Assembly: GCA_034189065.1 (NCBI GenBank)
Contig: JAXHVQ010000165.1
Span: 1-11,843, forward strand
Direction of reading: 5' to 3'
Source of the DNA: FACHB-1406 sp034189065
GTDB taxonomy: Bacteria; Cyanobacteriota; Cyanobacteriia; Cyanobacteriales; Spirulinaceae
DNA: 11,843 nucleotides
Position numbers and translations under genes: made by a program
Shown: positions 7,792-11,843 of the stretch, one piece after another
Layout: every line of letters begins with the position of its first letter
Numbering within the stretch: the first letter of the stretch is position 1
The notes under the pieces: model-generated
The model's input: only the letters and a program-made list of their open reading frames with translations
The model's database searches: none
Told to the model about the DNA's origin: nothing

Positions 7792-7995
7792 CTACTCATC
7801 GACCAACTCATCCAAAGAAAGCCTCAAAAGGTCGCACAAGGCTTTCGCTTGTTCCAGATAAAGCTTGGGAATGTATCTCCCCGCTTCCCAATTTTTCACC
7901 GTTGTTACCGTTACTCCCAAGCGATCGGCGACTTGTTGCTGCGTCAGGTTCAGCGATCGCCGTCGTTGTTTGATTTTTTCCCCCACATGACTCAT
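7792..7995 (-). CDS. Small XRE-family helix-turn-helix regulator
   Basis: A 67-residue protein that is almost only a Cro/C1-type DNA-binding domain. It contains IKQRRRSLNLTQQQVADRLG (helices 1-2) and VTVTTVKNWEAGR (turn plus recognition helix, about 28-40). A C-terminal helix pair, AKALCDLLRLSLDEL, follows. I choose the ATG at 7995. The longer 115-codon frame begins with TTG at 8139, and that TTG lies inside a good -35 box, so it cannot be in the transcript. The extra 48 residues also look unlike a protein domain. The gene is divergent from the 74-residue gene at 8235. The likely role is a local repressor, perhaps autoregulatory or an antitoxin, binding in the shared 240-bp region; no target can be named from the sequence. 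Confidence 0.85.
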   Translation of the reverse strand: MSHVGEKIKQRRRSLNLTQQQVADRLGVTVTTVKNWEAGRYIPKLYLEQAKALCDLLRLSLDELVDE

Positions 7996-8109
7996 TAGCG
8001 ATTCCGATCTAGAAGCAGATTGGTTAAGTTGACTTATTCTTTTATTTCTATTAGTATGAGAGAAGAACTGCAAAAGGCCAGAAAGCCAGTACATCTGGGC
8101 AATCGACCT

Positions 8110-8139
8110 ATTGTAAATATCTTCAAACACTATTGACAA
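8110..8139 (-). promoter_or_regulatory. Sigma70-type promoter of the XRE gene
   Basis: Minus-strand TTGTCA (8139-8134), an 18-nt spacer and TACAAT (8115-8110). Transcription would begin near 8103 and give a leader of about 108 nt before the ATG at 7995. On the plus strand, TTGACA at 8133-8138 overlaps the same -35 box and could serve the opposite gene, but no good plus-strand -10 follows. Confidence 0.55.
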
Positions 8140-8156
8140 ATCTCAGAAACGCGAAA

Positions 8157-8195
8157 ATCTGCTGAAGCCACGAAAATCAAACGCCTCCAGCAGAT
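8157..8195. promoter_or_regulatory. Inverted repeat between XRE and 74-residue genes
   Basis: ATCTGCTG (8157-8164) and CAGCAGAT (8188-8195) are perfect reverse complements separated by 23 nt. One mismatch then two more pairs extend the stem inward. It lies upstream of the 74-residue gene and could be an operator for the divergent XRE protein or a leader-RNA hairpin. A second CAGCAG at 8219-8224 touches the Shine-Dalgarno sequence. Confidence 0.45.
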
Positions 8196-8234
8196 GTCGC
8201 TCCCAAGCAATTTAATTCCAGCAGGAGCAATGAA

Positions 8235-8459
8235 ATGCTAACAAACAATTATTACAAAATCCAAGAAATTGCCGCATCGTTGGACGACTATACAAAAGCC
8301 TTCGTTGAGCTTGCTTATCTTCTCCTCGACCACTCGAGAGACTCCAAACAGATCGAAACATTCGCGTTTATCCTAAAAACCCTTGCCGAAACGCTGATGG
8401 CACAGCAACACACCCTTGATGATATTGCTGAAAACTTAAGGCAGGAGTCGCACGGTTAA
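8235..8459 (+). CDS. Small helical hypothetical protein (74 aa)
   Basis: I do not recognise this family. The protein is predicted to be nearly all alpha-helical and soluble. A first helix pair runs about 7-32 (YYKIQEIAASLDD, then TKAFVELAYLLLDH), and a second long helix pair runs about 37-70 (IETFAFILKTLAETLMAQQ, then LDDIAENLRQ). Leucine and alanine spacing suggests a helical bundle or dimer. The ATG at 8235 has GGAG at 8224-8227, 7 nt upstream, a good ribosome site. An ATG at 8230 opens only a three-codon frame, ATG AAA TGC TAA, which overlaps the real start. The gene is divergent from the XRE regulator and convergent with the Uma2 gene. A two-component module with the XRE protein, such as toxin/antitoxin or repressor/modulator, is possible but rests only on position. 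Confidence 0.62.
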   Translation: MLTNNYYKIQEIAASLDDYTKAFVELAYLLLDHSRDSKQIETFAFILKTLAETLMAQQHTLDDIAENLRQESHG

Positions 8460-8539
8460 AAATCTACTCTCGTCCCGGGTTCCTCAAGAGACCTTCCAAC
8501 ATGGACTGACAAAAGGATGCGCCCAAGAGCGCGATTCTT

Positions 8540-9121
8540 CTAGAGTGTAAAAATTTGTTGCGCGCTCAGTTCCAATTCGGGGAAGGTGGGGGAAATGATG
8601 CGCTTTGTGCCTCGAAACTCGCTCGTTCCGTACCGACCCTCTTCGAGTCGCAGCACCGTAACGAGCTGTTGTTGGGGGTCGATAATCCAATATTCGGGTA
8701 TTTCCCGGGCAACATATTGAGCGCGTTTGTGGGTGTAATCGCGCTCCCGACTCATTTTGCCGGGACTAACCACTTCCACGACTAATCGAGGAGGAGGCAT
8801 ATCAAGGGTGAGGGTCAGTCGAGTTTGAGTTAAGTTCCAATGCTCTTGGCGCAACACAACCAAGTCGGGATAGCGGTTAGCCGCATCTGAGGGTTGAAGA
8901 ATGGGAACTTGGATCTCGCAAGAATGGGGGTGAACTAATGGGAGAGGAACCCCCGCGCTCACTAAAACGAAAAATAGGTGATTGGCGATCGCAATGTTCA
9001 GTCCTGATTCGGGTGGCAACGGTATTAACTCTCCATCAATCAATTCGTAACGGTTATCGGTTTCGTCTTCATACTCAAGATATTCGGAGAAGGTGAGTTT
9101 TTTCGGTTGGGTTTGGAGCAT
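8540..9121 (-). CDS. Uma2-family (DUF820) PD-(D/E)XK nuclease-like protein
   Basis: A 193-residue protein of the Uma2/DUF820 family, which is greatly expanded in cyanobacteria and has the restriction-endonuclease fold. Biological targets are not established. Family landmarks are FSEYLEYEDETDNRYELIDGE (residues 11-31, with the conserved Glu in YEL), PDLVVL at 85-90 (Asp86), LVVEVVSPG at 113-121 (Glu116), K132 in HKRAQYVARE, and IPEYWIIDP at 141-149. The order PD...ExV...K fits an intact active site. Length and ends are normal. The ATG at 9121 is preceded on the minus strand by GGGAG (9133-9129), a good ribosome site. The gene stands alone, convergent with the 74-residue gene across 80 bp. Such genes often sit in variable regions, which fits the surrounding repeats and fragments. 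Confidence 0.9.
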   Translation of the reverse strand: MLQTQPKKLTFSEYLEYEDETDNRYELIDGELIPLPPESGLNIAIANHLFFVLVSAGVPLPLVHPHSCEIQVPILQPSDAANRYPDLVVLRQEHWNLTQTRLTLTLDMPPPRLVVEVVSPGKMSRERDYTHKRAQYVAREIPEYWIIDPQQQLVTVLRLEEGRYGTSEFRGTKRIISPTFPELELSAQQIFTL

Positions 9122-9175
9122 GGCGTTTCTCCCTTGGGGTCAATCCCATTCTAAGAGCGTACTCTATTCAGATTA

Positions 9176-9367
9176 GTGCAAGCAGAGGCAAAATTGCTCT
9201 CGGAATTCCATTCTTGGCTGCGCGGCGCGGAGTTGTACGAGTTGCGCGCGATAATTGCCAAAGGAGGCGATCGCGAAATGTATCCAGTTGAAGGAAAGAC
9301 GGTTTCGGTATTGCTGGCGTGCGACGAGACGGGGTTGAATTTTGACGGCGATCGCGCGGCAATTAAA
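9176..9367 (+). pseudogene. Possible gene remnant, family not recognised
   Basis: A GTG at 9176 opens a frame with coding-like composition: AELYELRAIIAKGGDREMY, then EGKTVSVLLACDETGLNFD. It contains two HIP1 sites (9267-9274, 9348-9355). From about 9368 the frame runs straight into an AT-rich microsatellite and then reaches a stop at 9451, so the original C-terminus appears lost. No Shine-Dalgarno site precedes the GTG, and the frame is closed by TAA at 9152. I do not recognise the protein. It may be a decayed gene fragment, a short unannotated gene, or chance. Coordinates cover the part before the satellite. Confidence 0.35.
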
Positions 9368-9383
9368 GTACTCTTTTTTCACC

Positions 9384-9425
9384 ATTCATTATTCACTATT
9401 CATTATTCACTATTCATTATTCATT
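9384..9425 (+). repeat. 14-bp microsatellite, three copies
   Basis: ATTCATTATTCACT repeats at 9384, 9398 and 9412, the last copy ending in ATT instead of ACT. It can also be read as alternating 7-mers ATTCATT/ATTCACT. It lies in the gap between the Uma2 and hsp20 genes, directly after a possible gene remnant. Confidence 0.9.
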
Positions 9426-9544
9426 GCTTTGATGCTTTGCCATATTGCTAAGTTGTTGTGCATCTCAACTCCGCATTTTCCACAGCACGCAGCACTCGAT
9501 GGCAAATTTTGGGATGTTGTGAAGTTTCCTGAAGTATCGCTCTC

Positions 9545-9566
9545 TCCTCACAAATTCCTCACAAAT
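9545..9566 (+). repeat. Perfect 11-bp tandem duplication upstream of hsp20
   Basis: TCCTCACAAAT occurs twice head to tail, at 9545-9555 and 9556-9566. It ends 44 bp before the hsp20 -10 box. One copy per helical turn suggests a possible activator or repressor site; chance duplication is equally possible. Confidence 0.5.
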
Positions 9567-9610
9567 GTTTTTTAAGTTTGAAGAAGAAAGATAAAACTGT
9601 CAATCGCATC

Positions 9611-9616
9611 TATAAT
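9611..9616 (+). promoter_or_regulatory. -10 box of hsp20
   Basis: A perfect TATAAT, 30 nt before the ATG. There is no recognisable TTGACA at 16-18 nt upstream, which suggests an activator-dependent or alternative-sigma promoter. I find no CIRCE element in the region. The predicted transcript start is about 9621-9623, leaving a leader of about 25 nt. Confidence 0.55.
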
Positions 9617-9620
9617 AAAC

Positions 9621-9645
9621 GACTCGATATGTTGTAAGGAGGTCC
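9621..9645 (+). promoter_or_regulatory. Possible RNA hairpin over the hsp20 ribosome site
   Basis: GACTC at 9621-9625 can pair with GAGGTC at 9639-9644 with one bulged G (9641), covering most of AAGGAGGT (9636-9643). The Synechocystis hsp17 leader is a known RNA thermometer that masks its ribosome site in a short, imperfect stem, so a similar role is plausible here. The stem is only five pairs, and depends on transcription starting at or before 9621. The ribosome site itself is near-perfect and only 4 nt (after GGAGG) from the ATG. Confidence 0.3.
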
Positions 9646-9646
9646 A

Positions 9647-9979
9647 ATGACGATTGCAACGAATCATCGTAAGGCTTGGTGTCCGGCCATCGAAGTTAAA
9701 GAAACAGCCACGCATCTCATTTTAAAAGCAGAAATGCCCGGTTTGACGGCTAACGATTTAGAAATTCAAGTTAGCCCCGAAACCGTCTCGATCCGTGGCG
9801 AACATCCCGAAGCTAAAAACGAAGGAGCCAAAGAACTGTTCCCCTCGGAACTGCACTATGGCCCTTTGGAATGTAACTTTCCCTTACCCGTTCGCGTGAA
9901 TCGCGATCGCGTCAACGCGGAACTGGTTGACGGAGTATTGACCTTATTATTACCGAAAGTCGAAGCGTCATCCTCCTAA
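9647..9979 (+). CDS. Short Hsp20/alpha-crystallin small heat-shock protein
   Basis: A 110-residue ATP-independent holdase of the Hsp20 family, which binds unfolding proteins in the cytoplasm and at membranes under heat or oxidative stress. The alpha-crystallin domain fills nearly the whole protein: WCPAIEVKETATHLILKAEM (11-30), PGLTANDLEIQVSPETVSIRG (31-51), ELHYGPLECNFPLPVRV (68-84) and the family signature AELVDGVLTLLLPK (91-104). It is about 35 residues shorter than typical members such as Synechocystis Hsp17. Most of the N-terminal arm is missing, as is the C-terminal I-x-I/V motif that links dimers into large oligomers. It may therefore work as a dimer or small oligomer; that is inference. 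The ATG follows the strong ribosome site AAGGAGGT. The next gene, glmM, starts 160 bp downstream on the same strand, probably from separate control. Confidence 0.9.
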   Translation: MTIATNHRKAWCPAIEVKETATHLILKAEMPGLTANDLEIQVSPETVSIRGEHPEAKNEGAKELFPSELHYGPLECNFPLPVRVNRDRVNAELVDGVLTLLLPKVEASSS

Positions 9980-10101
9980 AAGAAGCGCGATCGCGACCCT
10001 TAACCCGAAAAATCCGTAATTGCCGGGGCGCTGCCGAGAAAAAAGTGGGAATGCCAGTAAAAATGAGCAACCAAGGAGGTAATTCCAGCGCGAAAATGAT
10101 A

Positions 10102-10129
10102 TCCTCACACTGTGTAGTGTGTGTGAGGA
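10102..10129 (+). promoter_or_regulatory. Perfect 9-bp inverted repeat covering the glmM ribosome site
   Basis: TCCTCACAC (10102-10110) and GTGTGAGGA (10121-10129) are exact reverse complements around a 10-nt loop. The 3' arm ends in GAGGA, the only Shine-Dalgarno candidate for the glmM ATG at 10140. An alternative inner hairpin, ACACT/AGTGT (10107-10120, 4-nt loop), competes with part of the stem while TCCTC/GAGGA can still pair. It could be a translation-controlling hairpin or a DNA operator. Confidence 0.5.
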
Positions 10130-10139
10130 CAGTCTCATT

Positions 10140-11585
10140 ATGGTTACATCGCCAATGCGCTCGAAGCAGCACGGTTCGTCTAGCGTTCCCCTAAAACCCT
10201 CCCCTTCAATCTCTCCCATCAATCCTTTAACTCCGTTATTCGGCACCGACGGCATTCGGGGTAAAGTGGGAGAAGTGTTGGATGCACCTTTAGCGGTGCA
10301 AGCCGGATTTTGGGCAGCTCGCGTACTGCCAGAGATCGCTGCGAGGTCGGGACCGGTTATTTTAGGTCAAGACTCGCGCAACTCCAGCGAAATGCTTGCT
10401 ACAGCCCTCACTGCTGGATTGACGGCGGCGGGTCTCGATGTGTGGAATGTGGGGTTGTGTCCGACTCCTTGCGTATCTTACCTCACCGGGAACAGCGACG
10501 CGATCGGCGGCATTATGATTTCCGCCAGTCACAACCCCCCCGAAGATAATGGCATCAAATTTTTTGGCGAAGACGGCACTAAATTAGCCGAGCGTTGGAC
10601 CCAAGAAATTGAAGCGGGCATTCGCGGAAATCGAGGCAGCATGGATGGGGCAACTTGTCGAGGAGTTTCCTACTCCCGACCCGAACTGGCCCGAGATTAC
10701 ATCGAAGCATTAGAGCGATCGCTACCGAGGAGTACCAATTTCCAAAACCTGCGCGTGGTTCTCGATCTCGCTTGGGGAGCCGCCGCAAACCTCGCCCCTG
10801 CTGCCTTTCGACGCTTAGGCGCGGAACCGATTTGCTTGCACGAACAACCCCGGGGCGATCGCATTAATGTTGGATGCGGTTCGACTCATCTCGAACCCCT
10901 ACAAGCGGCGGTTAAGGAACACAACGCCGATATCGGGTTTGCCTTCGATGGCGATGCCGATCGCGTCCTGGCAGTAGATGGGACGGGACGAGTCGTCGAT
11001 GGGGACTACATTCTCTATTTTTGGGGAAAAGCCCTCGAAGAACGGGGAAAACTCCCTCAAAATCTGATTATTGCCACCGTCATGGCTAACTTGGCCTTTG
11101 AGCGCGCGTGGCAGAACCTTGGGGGACAATTTCGACGGACTCCCGTCGGCGATCGCTATGTTCAAGCCGAAATGTTAACTGCGGGCGCAATGTTGGGGGG
11201 AGAACAGTCGGGACATATTCTCTGTCACCATCACAGTTATTCCGGCGATGGCTTGCAAACAGCCCTGCATTTAGCCGCTTTAGTACAGCAGTCGGGCGGT
11301 TCCTTGGCGCAATTAGTCGATAACAGCTTTCAACGCTATCCCCAACGATTGTGCAACGTCAGGGTTGAAGATAGCGAACGCCGCCGTCGCTGGCAAGAAT
11401 GCGAACCTTTGATGCGCGCGATCGCGGCTGCTGAAAATGCAATGGGAGATGGGGGCCGCATTTTAGTCCGTCCTTCGGGAACCGAACCTCTCCTCCGCGT
11501 CATGGTTGAAGCCGAAACCCCTCAAACTGTCACCTATTGGAGCGAACAAACGGTTTCTGCTGTTCGGCAATATCTGTTACGTTAA
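10140..11585 (+). CDS. glmM: Phosphoglucosamine mutase
   Basis: Interconverts glucosamine-6-phosphate and glucosamine-1-phosphate, the step before GlmU makes UDP-GlcNAc for peptidoglycan and surface glycans. It is cytoplasmic and Mg-dependent. All hallmark motifs of the alpha-D-phosphohexomutase superfamily are present in order in the 481-residue form: FGTDGIRG (34-41), the phospho-serine loop ISASHNP with Ser130, the metal loop DGDADR (270-275), the sugar-binding loop GEQSGH (354-359), and the phosphate-binding RPSGTEP (444-450). The FGTDGIRG opening and the length favour GlmM over phosphomannomutase. About 30 extra N-terminal residues, Ser/Pro-rich, precede the domain. I choose the ATG at 10140, which has GAGGA 10 nt upstream. 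A GTG at 10119 would add seven residues but lies in a hairpin loop without a ribosome site, and an ATG at 10155 is a further option. The sequence looks intact, with several HIP1 sites. Confidence 0.93.
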   Translation: MVTSPMRSKQHGSSSVPLKPSPSISPINPLTPLFGTDGIRGKVGEVLDAPLAVQAGFWAARVLPEIAARSGPVILGQDSRNSSEMLATALTAGLTAAGLDVWNVGLCPTPCVSYLTGNSDAIGGIMISASHNPPEDNGIKFFGEDGTKLAERWTQEIEAGIRGNRGSMDGATCRGVSYSRPELARDYIEALERSLPRSTNFQNLRVVLDLAWGAAANLAPAAFRRLGAEPICLHEQPRGDRINVGCGSTHLEPLQAAVKEHNADIGFAFDGDADRVLAVDGTGRVVDGDYILYFWGKALEERGKLPQNLIIATVMANLAFERAWQNLGGQFRRTPVGDRYVQAEMLTAGAMLGGEQSGHILCHHHSYSGDGLQTALHLAALVQQSGGSLAQLVDNSFQRYPQRLCNVRVEDSERRRRWQECEPLMRAIAAAENAMGDGGRILVRPSGTEPLLRVMVEAETPQTVTYWSEQTVSAVRQYLLR

Positions 11586-11586
11586 T

Positions 11587-11640
11587 GGGGGACGGGGAGA
11601 CTGGGGAGATGGGGAGATGGGGGGACTGGGGGACGGGGGG
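11587..11640 (+). repeat. G-run purine-rich repeat after glmM
   Basis: Starting 2 nt after the glmM stop codon, runs of four to six G recur every 7-10 nt, separated by ACT, AGAT, AGACT or AC (for example GGGGAGATGGGGAGATGG). There are more than four G-runs on the plus, RNA-like strand, so G-quadruplex formation in DNA or in the mRNA 3' end is possible. Similar tracts are common between cyanobacterial genes. Confidence 0.85.
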
Positions 11641-11687
11641 AAATATCTGTAGCATTTTTAGGACTTACGCAAAGCCCCTATTTGTAG

Positions 11688-11713
11688 GGTGTGTTAGCGC
11701 AGCGTAACGCACC
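11688..11713. repeat. Cyanobacterial-type intergenic hairpin
   Basis: GGTGTGTTA (11688-11696) pairs with TAACGCACC (11705-11713), eight Watson-Crick pairs and one wobble, around the loop GCGCAGCG. Close variants are, from memory, a frequent dispersed repeat in cyanobacterial spacers. The preceding GGACTTACGCA (11661-11671) is another such recurring word. Confidence 0.6.
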
Positions 11714-11718
11714 TTTGT

Positions 11719-11735
11719 CGCTATATAGCGTTTTT
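11719..11735 (+). terminator. Hairpin with T-tract, likely glmM terminator
   Basis: The perfect 12-nt palindrome CGCTATATAGCG (11719-11730) is followed directly by TTTTT (11731-11735). This is the best intrinsic terminator in the spacer, 134 nt after the glmM stop. The stem is short (four to five pairs), so its strength is uncertain. A further weak hairpin, CTCCG/CGGAG, follows at 11737-11755. Confidence 0.5.
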
Positions 11736-11798
11736 GCTCCGAGACGTAAACGGAGATGAGAAATCGTCTACTTTTAAGAATTCCTCGCTCCTCTCTCA

Positions 11799-11833
11799 AA
11801 TTCTGAATTCTGAATTCTGAATTCTGAATTCTG
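11799..11833. repeat. Five perfect copies of the 7-mer AATTCTG
   Basis: AATTCTG repeats head to tail at 11799, 11806, 11813, 11820 and 11827, creating serial GAATTC sites. It lies in gene-free DNA at the window end. I see no gene between 11586 and 11843. Confidence 0.95.
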
Positions 11834-11843
11834 TACGAAACGA

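Noticed and set aside
7996..8139. N-terminal extension of the XRE protein from a TTG start
   Set aside because: The TTG coincides with the -35 box of a good minus-strand promoter, and the extension does not resemble a protein domain.
8519..8532. GCGC/GCGC hairpin as terminator of the Uma2 gene
   Set aside because: Only four pairs with a weak T-run; insufficient support.
9545..9640. CIRCE element for HrcA control of hsp20
   Set aside because: Neither half of TTAGCACTC-N9-GAGTGCTAA is present.
10119..10139. GTG start for glmM
   Set aside because: It has no ribosome site and lies in the loop of a hairpin; the ATG at 10140 has GAGGA at normal spacing.
11661..11671. GGACTTACGCA as an insertion-sequence end
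   Set aside because: The word recurs in cyanobacterial spacers, but no transposase frame or partner end is visible in the window.

Overview
The window looks like a stretch of a cyanobacterial chromosome. The palindrome GCGATCGC (HIP1, a hallmark of many cyanobacterial genomes) occurs 15 times between 5322 and 11425. The gene set also fits: a DASH cryptochrome, a PEP-CTERM protein, an Uma2-family nuclease, a small heat-shock protein and phosphoglucosamine mutase. The intergenic spacers hold short hairpins and simple repeats of the kind common in cyanobacteria. I cannot name a genus.

Layout. Positions 1-5078 (+) hold the 3' part of a giant, probably secreted, calcium-binding surface protein. 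It has a proline-rich 10-residue tandem repeat, a VCBS/cadherin-like domain, a seven-bladed FG-GAP propeller and DUF11/isopeptide-like beta modules. It is convergent with the DASH cryptochrome gene at 5306-6781 (-), and the 227-bp gap is packed with hairpins. A divergent PEP-CTERM gene (6915-7505, +) follows and ends in a hairpin. After it comes a 149-bp near-identical duplicate of the 5' end of the cryptochrome gene, so the PEP-CTERM gene lies between two direct repeats. A small XRE-type DNA-binding protein (7792-7995, -) and an unrecognised 74-residue helical protein (8235-8459, +) are divergently arranged around a compact promoter region. An Uma2-family (DUF820) nuclease gene (8540-9121, -) is followed by about 525 bp without a secure gene, holding a possible gene remnant, a 14-bp microsatellite, an 11-bp tandem duplication and the hsp20 promoter. 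Then come a short Hsp20 gene (9647-9979, +) and glmM (10140-11585, +). The last 258 bp are G-rich repeats, hairpins and a 7-bp satellite.

How the genes relate. I see no long operon. glmM is a housekeeping step toward UDP-GlcNAc for peptidoglycan. The photolyase-family flavoprotein and Hsp20 are light and stress functions. The surface protein and PEP-CTERM protein belong to the cell exterior. XRE, Uma2 and the 74-residue protein look like accessory genes. The region from about 6.6 to 9.6 kb shows signs of recombination: a duplicated gene fragment, a remnant ORF and small repeats. I do not find a convincing complete new multi-gene system. The best leads are the duplicated cryptochrome end around the PEP-CTERM gene, the absence of HIP1 from the giant gene, the divergent XRE/74-residue pair, and possible RNA structures over the ribosome binding sites of hsp20, glmM and the 74-residue gene.
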